From the NCBI GenBank assembly GCA_963740555.1, contig CAVUES010000010.1, positions 124,001 to 188,000 of the forward strand: a stretch of 64,000 nucleotides of DNA, written 5' to 3'. A program made the position numbers and the translations under genes. The DNA comes from Mayfieldus sp963740555 (lineage in GTDB: Bacteria; Actinomycetota; Thermoleophilia; Solirubrobacterales; 70-9). A model generated the notes under the pieces. It saw only the letters and a program-made list of their open reading frames with translations, searched no databases and had not been told where the DNA came from. Below are positions 8,245 through 17,163 of this stretch, one piece after another (position 1 is the stretch's first letter; every line of letters begins with the position of its first letter).

Positions 8245-9744
8245 TCAGGACCCGTGTGGAGTCGACGATGGCGGGGCGCCCTCGCCGTAGGGGTACCACC
8301 ACTCCTTCGGCGCGATCTCGGTCTCGACGTGGACGTGCTTGGTCTCCTGGAACGCCTCCAGGCCCTCGCGGCCGAGCTCGCGCCCCAGCCCGGACTGCTT
8401 GAAGCCGCCAAACGGGCCGGCGTCGTTGTCGGTCAGCGGGTCGTTGAACCACACGGTCCCCGCCTTGATCTCGCGCATGCAGCGAACCATCGTCTTCAGG
8501 TCCGACGTATAGACGTTGGCCCCGAGCCCGAAGCGGGTCGAGTTGGCCAGCTCGATCGCCTCGTCGAGCGACTTCACCGAAACGATCGGCGCCACCGGGC
8601 CGAAGGTCTCCTCGCGCAACAGGTCGGTCTGCGGAGGCGCCCCGGTGACCACCGCTGGGGCGAGGAAATGCCCGCGGGAATGGCCCGCGTCGCCGCCGCC
8701 CGTAACGACTTCGGCCCCTGCGGCTACCGCCGCCTCGAGCTGATCGACGACCTTCTGGCGCTGCGCCGCGGAGACCATCGGCCCGACGTCGGTGCGGCGG
8801 TCGGTCGGGTCGCCGACCACGAGCGAGTCTGCCTGCTCGACAAAAAATTGAAGGTAGTCGTCGTAGACGTCGGACATGACGTAGAAGCGCTCCGCCGACG
8901 TGCAGACCTGGCCCGCGTTGAGGTACGCGGCCCAGGCACCGCCGCGGGCCGCCACCTCGACCCCGCCGTCTCGCGCGACGTCCGCGCAGACGATGAACGG
9001 GTCCTTGCCGCCCATCTCGAGGTTCACGCGGGCGATCCGCTCCGCGGCCGCCGCGGCGACCTTCTTGCCCGTCTCCACAGAGCCCGTGAAGGCGATGCAG
9101 TCGACCCGCTCGTCAGCGCTGATCGCGGCGCCGACGTCGCCCGCGCCGGCGAGCAGGTTGACGACCCCGGGCGGGAGATGATCGAAGCAGTCGGCGAGCA
9201 TCAGGGTCGAGAGCGGCGTGATCTCGGACGGCTTTGCGACGGTCGCGTTTCCCGCCGCCAGCGCCGGGGCCAGCTTCCAGGACAGCAGCAGCAGCGGGTA
9301 GTTCCAGGGCACGATGCAGCCGACCACCCCGATCGGTTCCTTGACCACCAGCGAGAGCTGGGTCGCCTCGATCGAGGGGATCACCCGGCCCGCCGAGTCG
9401 CGCCCGATCTCCGCGTAATAGTCGAAGGCCGCCGCGGTCCAGCCGACCTCGTCGGAGTTCTCGATCAGCGGCTTGCCGCCCTCCAGGGTCATCACCTCGG
9501 CGAGCTCATCGGTACGCGTGCGCAGGCGATTCGCCACCTCGTGCAGCATCTCTCCACGTTCGACCGCCGGGGTGCGGCCCCAGTCTCGCGCCGCCTCGTG
9601 GGCGGCGGCGATCCCGGCGTCGATCTGCTCGGCCGAGGGCAGGCCGACCGTGGCGACCGTCTCCTCGGTGGCGGGGTTCTCGACCTCGAGCGGCCCCCCG
9701 TCCCCGGCGACCTGCTCGCCGCCGATCAGCAGCCGGGTCTCCAT
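8245..9744 (-). CDS. Aldehyde dehydrogenase, NAD(P)-dependent
   Basis: A 499-residue ALDH-superfamily enzyme oxidising an aldehyde to the acid. Landmarks are Asn148 in PWNYP, general base Glu243 in NLEMGGKDP and nucleophile Cys281 in NAGQVCTSAE. Overall it resembles betaine-aldehyde / succinate-semialdehyde type members. In the minus operon (permease, Usp, this gene, decarboxylase, deiminase, carbamoylase) it could oxidise succinate semialdehyde or an aminoaldehyde from polyamine breakdown; which one is inferred. A second ALDH sits in the plus arm. Confidence 0.88.
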   Translation of the reverse strand: METRLLIGGEQVAGDGGPLEVENPATEETVATVGLPSAEQIDAGIAAAHEAARDWGRTPAVERGEMLHEVANRLRTRTDELAEVMTLEGGKPLIENSDEVGWTAAAFDYYAEIGRDSAGRVIPSIEATQLSLVVKEPIGVVGCIVPWNYPLLLLSWKLAPALAAGNATVAKPSEITPLSTLMLADCFDHLPPGVVNLLAGAGDVGAAISADERVDCIAFTGSVETGKKVAAAAAERIARVNLEMGGKDPFIVCADVARDGGVEVAARGGAWAAYLNAGQVCTSAERFYVMSDVYDDYLQFFVEQADSLVVGDPTDRRTDVGPMVSAAQRQKVVDQLEAAVAAGAEVVTGGGDAGHSRGHFLAPAVVTGAPPQTDLLREETFGPVAPIVSVKSLDEAIELANSTRFGLGANVYTSDLKTMVRCMREIKAGTVWFNDPLTDNDAGPFGGFKQSGLGRELGREGLEAFQETKHVHVETEIAPKEWWYPYGEGAPPSSTPHGS

Positions 9745-9766
9745 GGCCGCAGACTAGAGGCTCTGC

Positions 9767-10180
9767 TCAGGCCGGCACGACGACGACTGGCACCTCGGCG
9801 ATGTGAAGGAGCTTGTGCGGGGTCGAGCCGAGGATCGCGCCCTTGAGCGGCGGCTCGCTGTAGGAACCGACCACGATCAAGTCGGCACCGTGCTTCTCGG
9901 CGATATCGGCGACCGCCTCGGCCCCATGCTTGGGCGCCATCTCGACTTCCACCTCTAACCCAGCCGCAGCGGCGCGCTCGGAGCCCTCCTTGGTCACCTT
10001 CGCACCGAACTCCTTGATCGCCTCCTGATGCTCGGCGATCTCGCCTCCCCACTGTCCGGGAGGGTCGTAGCCGAAGACGATCGTCAGCTTGTCGTCGAGC
10101 CGCTTGGCAAGGTCGATCGCCTTGTCGAGCGCGACCTTCGCGCAGTCCGATCCGTCGAAGCCGATGACTATCTCACCCAT
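9767..10180 (-). CDS. Universal stress protein (UspA family)
   Basis: A single 137-residue Usp domain. It begins EIVIGFDGSDCAKVAL, the nucleotide-site Asp is in FDGS, and the C-terminal loop runs VVGSYSEPPLKG then LGSTPHKLLH, approximating the ATP-binding G-2x-G-9x-G(S/T) signature. A strong GGGAGGTGAG precedes the ATG at 10180. It sits 13 bp downstream of the permease gene and 22 bp before the ALDH gene, so it is part of the minus operon and may tune transport or energy status. Confidence 0.88.
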   Translation of the reverse strand: MGEIVIGFDGSDCAKVALDKAIDLAKRLDDKLTIVFGYDPPGQWGGEIAEHQEAIKEFGAKVTKEGSERAAAAGLEVEVEMAPKHGAEAVADIAEKHGADLIVVGSYSEPPLKGAILGSTPHKLLHIAEVPVVVVPA

Positions 10181-10192
10181 CGCTCACCTCCC

Positions 10193-11743
10193 TTACTCGG
10201 CTCCGCCGGCGACGGCGGGCGTTGTTGGAGTCTCGCCTTCCAGGAACCCGGACGGCACCACTTCCGGTCGGCGCCGGAAGTACTCCGGAGACGCTCTCCA
10301 TTGCCACAGCATCAGCACGACGCCGAGGACCAGGAAGAAGATGGCGATTACCAGCGGTGGGCCGAGTCCGAGCCAGGAGTTGCCGGATGCGGAGTTGGCC
10401 GGGTCCGCGAGGTCGATGCTGTTCTTGATCAACAGGTAGAAGAGGATCACCCCGCCCAGCACCGGGCCGAGGCCGACGAAGAAGAAGTTCTTGACGCTGC
10501 GAAACAGCTCGCGCCGGTAGTAGATCGCGGTCGCGAACCCGGTCAGGCCTATGTAGAAGGAGATCATCAGCCCCAGCGCCGTCAGCGAGTCGAACAGGAC
10601 GTCCTCGCTGAGGATGGTCAGCCCCACGTACCAGACGATCGAGGCGAGACCCATGAGGATCGTGGAGACGGCGGGGGTGAGATAGCGCGGGTGAACCCTT
10701 CCGAGCGCCTCGGGCATCGCCTTGTGGCGCGCCATCGAGAGCGTCGTGCGGGCCGTGGGCAGGATCGTCGTCTGGGTCGATGCGGCTGCCGACGTCAGCA
10801 CGGCGATGATCATCAGCTTGTCCAGAGGTGAGCCGAAGACATCGGTGCCGAGCGAGCTGAGGACGTCGTCCGCATGATGCGTCAGGTCCTTGGTGCCGGC
10901 GAAGGATTGCGCCGCGATGGCGACGATCAGGTAAATCCCAAGCAGGATCAGGGTGCTGATCACGGTTGCCTTGCCGGGCGCCTCGGTCGCATCCTCGGTC
11001 TCCTCGTTCACGGTGGCGGTCGTGTCCCAGCCCCAGTAGATGAACACTGCCAGCAGCATCCCCGCGGAGATCTCGGTGGTGCTGAGGTCGAGCGGGTTGA
11101 TCCAGTGGAAGCTGGGATGGACCGACGCCGCCGGAGCGCTGCCCGAGTACACCTTGATCAGCGCCACCACGGCGAAGATCGCCAGGGTGAGGAGCTCCGC
11201 ACTGAGCAGCCCCACCTGGGTGCGGGCCGAAAGCTCGATCCCGATCACCACGATCGCCGTCATCAGGACGATCCAGATGCAACCGACGGCGGTCACCGCC
11301 GCGGTCGAACCGGCGGCGGAGTCCCAACCGAACAGCAAGAAGGTGTAGAGCCCGGCGATCTGGGCCAGGTTGGCCATCACGATCACGTCTGCGACGACGA
11401 TCGCCCACCCCGTTATCCAGCCCATATGGGGGCCCATCGCCTTGCCGACCCAGGTGAAGCTCGTGCCGCAATCCGGGTCGGCCTTGTTCATGTAGTAGTA
11501 GCCCGCGGCGACCAGGAACATCGGGACGAAGCTGACCAGCAGGATCGCGGGCGCATGGAAGGCGACCGCGGCGGTGATGAAGCCGAGCGTCGCGGCAAGG
11601 CTGTAGGCCGGAGCGGTCGAGGCGACGCCGATCACGACGCTGGAGACGAACCCGATTGCGTTCGCCTTCAGCCCCTTGTCGATCGGCCCCGCGCCCGGGG
11701 CCTCGGTCTCGGCACCAGGGACGCTGATCGAAGCGCTTTCCAT
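10193..11743 (-). CDS. APC-family amino acid / polyamine permease
   Basis: A 516-residue membrane protein with about twelve hydrophobic segments. The N-terminal signature GVASTAPAYSLAATLGF and the later GWDTTATVNEETEDATEAPGK-like loop are typical of APC-superfamily antiporters/symporters (APA type). It likely imports the amino acid or polyamine degraded by the neighbouring enzymes. First gene of the minus operon, reading away from the divergent aminotransferase gene across a 227-bp spacer that holds a perfect inverted repeat. GAGGAAAGG precedes the ATG at 11743. Confidence 0.88.
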   Translation of the reverse strand: MESASISVPGAETEAPGAGPIDKGLKANAIGFVSSVVIGVASTAPAYSLAATLGFITAAVAFHAPAILLVSFVPMFLVAAGYYYMNKADPDCGTSFTWVGKAMGPHMGWITGWAIVVADVIVMANLAQIAGLYTFLLFGWDSAAGSTAAVTAVGCIWIVLMTAIVVIGIELSARTQVGLLSAELLTLAIFAVVALIKVYSGSAPAASVHPSFHWINPLDLSTTEISAGMLLAVFIYWGWDTTATVNEETEDATEAPGKATVISTLILLGIYLIVAIAAQSFAGTKDLTHHADDVLSSLGTDVFGSPLDKLMIIAVLTSAAASTQTTILPTARTTLSMARHKAMPEALGRVHPRYLTPAVSTILMGLASIVWYVGLTILSEDVLFDSLTALGLMISFYIGLTGFATAIYYRRELFRSVKNFFFVGLGPVLGGVILFYLLIKNSIDLADPANSASGNSWLGLGPPLVIAIFFLVLGVVLMLWQWRASPEYFRRRPEVVPSGFLEGETPTTPAVAGGAE

Positions 11744-11847
11744 GCCTTTCCTCTCTCTGTAGCCGACGCTGCCTTACCGCGCCGTCGAGGCTATGCCGGG
11801 ACAGGGTTGGAAGGCAAGTGGCGGAAGTCCCAAAACTCGATACCGTC

Positions 11848-11866
11848 CTTGTACGTTGTGTACAAG
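11848..11866. promoter_or_regulatory. Inverted repeat in the divergent spacer, candidate operator
   Basis: CTTGTAC-GTTGT-GTACAAG is a perfect 7-bp inverted repeat with a 5-bp spacer, midway between the permease (start 11743) and the aminotransferase (start 11971). The flank is AT-rich compared with its surroundings. The natural candidate to bind it is the PucR regulator encoded two genes into the plus arm; that assignment is inference. Confidence 0.55.
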
Positions 11867-11970
11867 CAATAATCGTTGACTTGACCCAATGACCACTTGC
11901 GCTCCCGAGATAGCGGTTCTAGCGTTGTCCATATCGTCGTAGCCGAAAGCTGACACGCAGAGGAGAGGAA

Positions 11971-13356
11971 ATGGCAATCGCTTCCGAGACTGCGACCGAG
12001 GCTTCCCAGGCGAGCCTGCAGGAGCTTGCCAAGCGCCATCTGTGGATGCACTTCACTCGACACGGCGCATACGAACGGGCCGAGGTCCCGATCATCACCC
12101 GCGGCGAGGGGTGCTACGTCTACGACGAGCACGACAACCGCTACCTCGATGGGCTCTCGGCCCTGTTCTGCGTCAACGCCGGGCACGGACGCACGGAGAT
12201 CGGAGAGGCGATCGCACGCCAGATCGGGGAGCTCGACTTTTTCACGGTGTGGAGCTATGCGCACCCCCGTGCAATCGAGCTGGCGTCGCGGATCGCCTCT
12301 CTGGCTCCTGCGGACCTCAACCGCGTCTTCTTCACGTCGGGCGGCTCGGAGGCGGTCGAGTCGGCGTTGAAGCTGACGCGCAACTACCACCGGGCGATGG
12401 GAAACGGGCACAAGACCAAAGTCGTGGCTCGCCAGATCGCCTACCACGGCACCTCGATGGGGGCGCTTTCGGCGACCGGGATCACCGCCCTGCGCTCCCA
12501 GTTCGAGCCGATGACACCAGGCGGGGTCCACGTTCCGAACACCGACAGCTACCGCTGGCCGGCCGATCGCGACCCGCTCTGGGCCGCCGACCAGATCGAG
12601 GAGCGAATCCTCTTCGAGGGACCGGAGACGGTCGGCTCGGTGATCCTCGAGCCGGTCCAGAACGCGGGCGGCTGCATACCGCCCCAGGACGGCTACTTCC
12701 AGCGCGTGCGTGAGATCTGCGACCGCCACGACGTACTGCTGATCTCCGACGAGGTGATCTGCTCCTGGGGCCGGCTCGGGACCTGGTTCGGGAGCGAGCG
12801 CTACGACTACCGGCCCGACATCATCACCACCGCCAAGGCGCTGACCTCGGCCTACGTCCCGATGGGGGCGATGATCGTCTCCGACCGGATCGCGGAGCCG
12901 TTCATGCAGGAGAAGGCGATGTTCTCGCACGGCTTCACCTTCGCCGGCCACCCGGTCGGCGCGGCGGCGGCGATGGCGGCGATCGACATCTACGAGCGCG
13001 AGGACCTTCCGGGACACGTGCAGCGCAAGGAGGGCGAGTTCCGGGGGATGCTCGAGAGCCTGCGGGAGATCCCGATCGTCGGTGATGTGCGCGGCGCCGG
13101 GTTCTTCTATGCCGTCGAGCTGGTCAAGGACCAGGACACCAGGGAGTCCTTCGACGAAGATGAGTCAGAGGACCTGCTGCGCGGCTTTCTCTCCGGCGAG
13201 CTGTTTCGCCGCGGCCTGATCTGCCGGGCCGACGACCGCGGCGATCCCGTGGTGCAGCTTGCTCCGCCGCTGATCGCAGACACGGAGCAGTTCGCCGAGA
13301 TCCACGAGGTCCTGCACGACGTCCTCAGCGCCGCCGCGAAGCGGGCGCTGGGCTAG
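11971..13356 (+). CDS. Class III (omega-amino acid / putrescine-type) aminotransferase
   Basis: A 461-residue fold-type-I PLP enzyme of the class III aminotransferases. The sequence has FFTSGGSEAVESALK (PLP phosphate site), the Asp of DVLLISDEVICSWGR and the PLP lysine Lys289 in TTAKALTSAYVPMGA. Members such as SpuC and putrescine, beta-alanine or taurine transaminases move a terminal amino group to pyruvate. A neighbouring alanine dehydrogenase and a PatD-like ALDH point to putrescine with pyruvate as acceptor; the exact substrate is inferred. AGGAGAGGAA precedes the ATG. First gene of the plus operon, eight bases before the regulator. Confidence 0.9.
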   Translation: MAIASETATEASQASLQELAKRHLWMHFTRHGAYERAEVPIITRGEGCYVYDEHDNRYLDGLSALFCVNAGHGRTEIGEAIARQIGELDFFTVWSYAHPRAIELASRIASLAPADLNRVFFTSGGSEAVESALKLTRNYHRAMGNGHKTKVVARQIAYHGTSMGALSATGITALRSQFEPMTPGGVHVPNTDSYRWPADRDPLWAADQIEERILFEGPETVGSVILEPVQNAGGCIPPQDGYFQRVREICDRHDVLLISDEVICSWGRLGTWFGSERYDYRPDIITTAKALTSAYVPMGAMIVSDRIAEPFMQEKAMFSHGFTFAGHPVGAAAAMAAIDIYEREDLPGHVQRKEGEFRGMLESLREIPIVGDVRGAGFFYAVELVKDQDTRESFDEDESEDLLRGFLSGELFRRGLICRADDRGDPVVQLAPPLIADTEQFAEIHEVLHDVLSAAAKRALG

Positions 13357-13364
13357 GAGTCCGG

Positions 13365-14921
13365 ATGCTCACCGTCGGAAGCCTTCTGGACGAGCTCGAG
13401 CTGGAGTCGGCGGCAGGCGAGAAATCGCTGTCCAATCCGGTTCGCTGGGTGCACATCTCCGAGCTGGAGGACCCGACTCCGTGGCTTTCCGGCGGAGAGC
13501 TGATGCTGACCACCGGGATCTCGCTCAAGGGGGCCGCGAAGCAGCGCGCCTTCGTGCGCCGGCTCGCGAACCACAACCTCGCGGGACTCGGGTTCGGCAC
13601 GGGCTTTGACCATCGCAAGCTGCCCAAGGCGCTGATCGACGAGGCCTCCAAGCACGACTTCCCGCTCTTCGAGGTCCCCTACTCGATGCCGTTCATCGCC
13701 CTCACCGAGAAGGCCTTCGCGCGCCTGGTCAACGAGCAGTACGAGGTGCTGCAACGGGGCATCGCGGTGCAGCGGCGGCTCGAGCGCCTGGTGCTGGAGG
13801 AGCGGGGCCTCGACCAGCTGACGGCGACGATCGTCGCCGCGGTGGGCGGGACCGTGCTGGTGCTCGACGGCCACGGGGAGCTGCTCTCCTCGCGCGCCTT
13901 CCGGCGCGACCTCCCGGCGGCGGTCGGGGTCGCGATCCGATCCGAGGCGGCCGCCCATGCGACAGACGGGCACCCCTTCGTGCCCGCCCACGCATCGGTG
14001 GCGGGGAGGGCGCTGGCCCATCCGGTCGTCTCACCCGGCGGCGGGCCGCCCCAGGCCTGGGTGGTGATCATCCGCGACTCCGGCGGGCTCGGCGACTTCG
14101 AGCGCCTTATTCTCCAGCAGGCCGTCGTCGTGGTCGCCCTGGAGCTGATGCGCCGCCGCGTCGAGCGCGAGACCGAGCGGCGGCTGGCGGGCGACGTGCT
14201 GGCGGCGGCGCTAGGGGGTCGTCTGGAGGCCGGTGAGCTCCGCCGGCGCCTGGCCCCGTTCGGAATCGAGGGAGAGGCCTCGGTGCTGGTCTTCTCGGTC
14301 GACGACGCGAGTGCCGCAGAGGCTTCCCTCGAGGCGGCGCTGGCCGAAGAGGGATGCGCCGCTGTCGTCGCGCCGCACGCAGTGGGCGGGCGCGAGCTGC
14401 TCTGCGCGGTGATCGACGCCTCCGAGCACGATCCGATCGAGGTCGCCGAGACGGCGCGCCGCGTGCTCGCGGTGCGGCGCGGCGGGGTCCGCGCGGCAGC
14501 CAGCCGGCCGGCCTCGCCGGAGGCGCTGCGGCGCTCGTTCCACGAGGCCCGCTGCGCGCTGGAGGCGACGGCGCTCGACAACGGCGAGGCGCCGGACGTC
14601 GCCTCGTGGCAGGACCTCGGCGCCTTCACCCTGCTGCTGTCGCTTCAGGACGACGAGGCGCTGCGACTCTACTGCGAAAGCGTGCTGGGCCCGATCGAGG
14701 ACGGCGACGCCGAGTACGGGGGCGAGCTGCTGCGCTCGCTGGAGGCGTTCATCGAGAACAACGGCCAGTGGGAGCGAGCCGCGCGCGAGGTGTTCTGCCA
14801 TCGGCACACGCTTCGCTACCGGATGCGCAAGGTCGAGGAGCTGACCGGCCGCGACCTGGGCCGGGCACACGACCGGATCGAGTTCTGGCTCGCGCTGCGA
14901 GCCCGGGAGCTGGTGCGATGA
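13365..14921 (+). CDS. PucR-family transcriptional regulator
   Basis: A 518-residue regulator. Residues 1-125 form the PucR N-terminal domain (TVGSLLDELE, WVHISELEDPTPWLSGGELMLT), and a C-terminal HTH_30 module at about 460-515 includes NNGQWERAAREVFCHRHTLR and RMRKVEELTG. PucR-type proteins control purine, GABA, proline or polyamine catabolism, usually sensing a metabolite in the middle region. It lies inside the plus operon, so likely regulates it and the divergent minus operon. The TGA overlaps the next ATG (ATGA), giving coupled translation. Confidence 0.88.
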   Translation: MLTVGSLLDELELESAAGEKSLSNPVRWVHISELEDPTPWLSGGELMLTTGISLKGAAKQRAFVRRLANHNLAGLGFGTGFDHRKLPKALIDEASKHDFPLFEVPYSMPFIALTEKAFARLVNEQYEVLQRGIAVQRRLERLVLEERGLDQLTATIVAAVGGTVLVLDGHGELLSSRAFRRDLPAAVGVAIRSEAAAHATDGHPFVPAHASVAGRALAHPVVSPGGGPPQAWVVIIRDSGGLGDFERLILQQAVVVVALELMRRRVERETERRLAGDVLAAALGGRLEAGELRRRLAPFGIEGEASVLVFSVDDASAAEASLEAALAEEGCAAVVAPHAVGGRELLCAVIDASEHDPIEVAETARRVLAVRRGGVRAAASRPASPEALRRSFHEARCALEATALDNGEAPDVASWQDLGAFTLLLSLQDDEALRLYCESVLGPIEDGDAEYGGELLRSLEAFIENNGQWERAAREVFCHRHTLRYRMRKVEELTGRDLGRAHDRIEFWLALRARELVR

Positions 14922-16006
14922 AGGTGGCGGTTCTGGGAGCGGCGGGGACGATCGCGCCCGCGATCGTGCACGACCTCGCAGCCTCCGAAGAGGTCGAGTC
15001 GATCCTGCTGCTGGACCTGCGGGCGGAGAAGGCGAAGCGGGTCGCGGAGCAGCACGGGCTCGGCAAGGCGACCGCCCGCGGCGCCGACGCACGCAGCAAT
15101 CTCGCCGCCGAGCTGACCGGCGTCGACGCGCTCGTCAACGCGGCCAGCTACCGGATCAATCTCGACGCGATGCGCGCCTGTCTCGAGGCGGATTGCCACT
15201 ACCTCGACCTTGGCGGCCTGTACCGGGTGACCGGGGAGCAACTGCTGCTCGGCCCGGAGTTCGAGCGCGCGGGCCTCACCGCCGTCCTCGGCATCGGATC
15301 GAGCCCGGGCAAGACGAACCTGATGGCTGCCCGCGCGGCGCGCGAGCTGGGGGACGTCGACTCGATCTCTGTCTGCGCGGCCGGCCGCGACCTCGATCCC
15401 CCGCCCGGGCCGAGCTTCCCCTATGCGCTCGAGACCCTGCTCGACGAGCTAAAGCTGCGGCCGGTGGTTCTTCGCAACGGCGAGCCGACGCGGATCGCGC
15501 CGATGTCGCCCGGCGGCGAGGTCGATTTCGGGGCGCCGCTGGGTCGCTCGGAGACGATTTACACGCTGCATTCGGAGCTGCGCACCTTCGGTCAGAGCCT
15601 CGGTTGCAGCGCCGCCAGCTTCCGCCTCTCGCTGGCGAAGCCGCTGCTGGATCGCTTGCGCAAGCTGACCACGGCGTCCGAGGAGGAGGTGAGGGAGGCG
15701 GCTCGAGAAGCCCAACCACCCTCGCCGCAGACCGTCTCCGTGCACATGGTCGAGGCCTCCGGCCACGGTCGCTTCGTGCGCATGCGCGCGGTCACCGGTT
15801 CCCACGATGAGTGGGGCCTAGGCGGAGGCGTGGTCTCCACGGCGGCGCCGATCTCCGCCGCCGTGCGCCTGCTGGCGCGCGGCAGCATCACCGCCCGTGG
15901 GGCCCTGCCGCCGGAAAGCTGCATCAGCCCTGAGGAGATGTTCTCCGAGCTCGAGAGCCGGGGCAGCCGCTTCGAGCTCGACGTCACCGAGAGCGCTTCC
16001 GTATGA
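14918..16006 (+). CDS. Saccharopine-dehydrogenase-like NAD(P) oxidoreductase
   Basis: A 362-residue protein with an N-terminal Rossmann domain (VAVLGAAGTIAPAIVHDL) and a saccharopine-dehydrogenase-type second domain (LGIGSSPGKTNLMAARAA). Relatives include lysine 6-dehydrogenase, carboxynorspermidine dehydrogenase and saccharopine reductase. Both lysine and polyamine chemistry would fit the island. The start at 14918 is set by the ATGA overlap with the regulator; the open frame extends upstream to 14354, but only as antiregister reading of the PucR gene. The stop again overlaps the next ATG. Confidence 0.78.
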   Translation: MKVAVLGAAGTIAPAIVHDLAASEEVESILLLDLRAEKAKRVAEQHGLGKATARGADARSNLAAELTGVDALVNAASYRINLDAMRACLEADCHYLDLGGLYRVTGEQLLLGPEFERAGLTAVLGIGSSPGKTNLMAARAARELGDVDSISVCAAGRDLDPPPGPSFPYALETLLDELKLRPVVLRNGEPTRIAPMSPGGEVDFGAPLGRSETIYTLHSELRTFGQSLGCSAASFRLSLAKPLLDRLRKLTTASEEEVREAAREAQPPSPQTVSVHMVEASGHGRFVRMRAVTGSHDEWGLGGGVVSTAAPISAAVRLLARGSITARGALPPESCISPEEMFSELESRGSRFELDVTESASV

Positions 16007-17154
16007 GGGCCGGCGTCCCCACCGAGACCAAGGCCGACGAGTACCGGGTTGCGATCACCCCCGCGGGAGTGCGGGAGCTGGTCGAGCACGGCCACGAGGT
16101 CCTGGTCGAGCGGGGAGCAGGCGAGGGAAGCTCGATCGCCGACGCCGACTTCGAGAGGCAGGGGGCGAAGATCGTCCCCGACGGAGCCGCGGTCTTCGGC
16201 GAGGCGGAGCTGATCCTGAAGGTCAAGGAGCCTCAGCCGGAGGAGGTCGAGCTGCTGCGGCCGGGCCAGCTCCTGTTCACCTACCTGCATCTTGCCCCCG
16301 CCCCCGAGCTGACCAGGGGCCTCTGCGGCTCGGGGGCGATCTCGATCGCCTATGAGACCGTCGAGGACTCGCACGGGCGCCTGCCGCTGCTCGCCCCGAT
16401 GAGCGAGATCGCCGGCAAGATCGCCACCCAGGCCGGGGCATTCATGCTCGAGAAGCCGCTCGGCGGACGCGGCATCCTGCTCGGCGGCGTTCCGGGGGTG
16501 GCCGCGGCGACCGTGATGGTCATCGGGGGTGGAGTGGTCGGCATGAACGCCGCCTTCATCGCGATCGGCATGGAGGCCGACGTCTTCGTGTTCGAGAAGT
16601 CGATCGATCGCCTGCGCGAACTCGACATCGCCTTCGGAGGCCGCTGCTCGACCGTCTATTCCACGACGCTGGCGATCGAGGAGATGCTTCCGCGCACCGA
16701 CCTGGTGATCGGCGCGGTGCTGGTGCACGGCGCGCGGGCCCCATTCGTCGTCCGCCGCGAGCAGCTCAGCCTGATGAGGCAAGGCGCGGTGCTGGTCGAC
16801 GTCGCGATCGACCAGGGAGGTTGCTTTGAGACCTCCCGACCGACCACCCACCAGGAACCGACTTTCGAGGTCGAGGGAATCACCCACTACTGCGTCGCCA
16901 ACATGCCCGGCGCGGTGCCGATCACCTCGACCAACGCGCTCACCAACGCGACCCTGCCCTACGCGGTCGCCCTCGCCGACCACGGAGTGGCCGACGCGAT
17001 CCGCCGCGACCCGGGTCTGCGTCTGGGGGTGAACGTAGCCGGCGGCAAGGTGACGCACCCCGCGGTCGCGGAGGGCGTCGGCACGGATTACGTCCCGGTC
17101 GAGGACGCGCTGGGGGAAATTTCAAGAAACGAGGAACGAGTAACGAGGAGCTGA
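16003..17154 (+). CDS. ald: Alanine dehydrogenase
   Basis: A 383-residue NAD-dependent enzyme interconverting alanine with pyruvate, ammonia and NADH. All key positions match the family numbering: Arg15, Lys75 (ILKVKEPQPE), His96 (YLHLAP), the NAD motif VIGGGVVG at 173-180, and Asp270 (DVAIDQGG). In this operon it would regenerate pyruvate after transamination. The C-terminus is encoded across a three-unit heptamer repeat (AACGAGG-like, 17128-17148), giving SRNEERVTRS, which is not conserved-looking. ATG at 16003 overlaps the preceding stop. Confidence 0.93.
   Translation: MRAGVPTETKADEYRVAITPAGVRELVEHGHEVLVERGAGEGSSIADADFERQGAKIVPDGAAVFGEAELILKVKEPQPEEVELLRPGQLLFTYLHLAPAPELTRGLCGSGAISIAYETVEDSHGRLPLLAPMSEIAGKIATQAGAFMLEKPLGGRGILLGGVPGVAAATVMVIGGGVVGMNAAFIAIGMEADVFVFEKSIDRLRELDIAFGGRCSTVYSTTLAIEEMLPRTDLVIGAVLVHGARAPFVVRREQLSLMRQGAVLVDVAIDQGGCFETSRPTTHQEPTFEVEGITHYCVANMPGAVPITSTNALTNATLPYAVALADHGVADAIRRDPGLRLGVNVAGGKVTHPAVAEGVGTDYVPVEDALGEISRNEERVTRS
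17128..17148. repeat. Three-unit heptamer repeat at the end of ald
   Basis: Three tandem 7-bp units, AACGAGG, AACGAGT and AACGAGG, form the last codons of ald. A second three-unit heptamer of similar form (AATGACG) lies at 56142-56162. The composition is less GC-rich than the surroundings. Confidence 0.55.
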
Positions 17155-17163
17155 GAAGAGGAC

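Noticed and set aside
13679..14629. 316-residue antisense frame in the PucR gene
   Set aside because: Composition is Ser/Arg/Ala-rich with no motif; the sense frame is a complete PucR protein.
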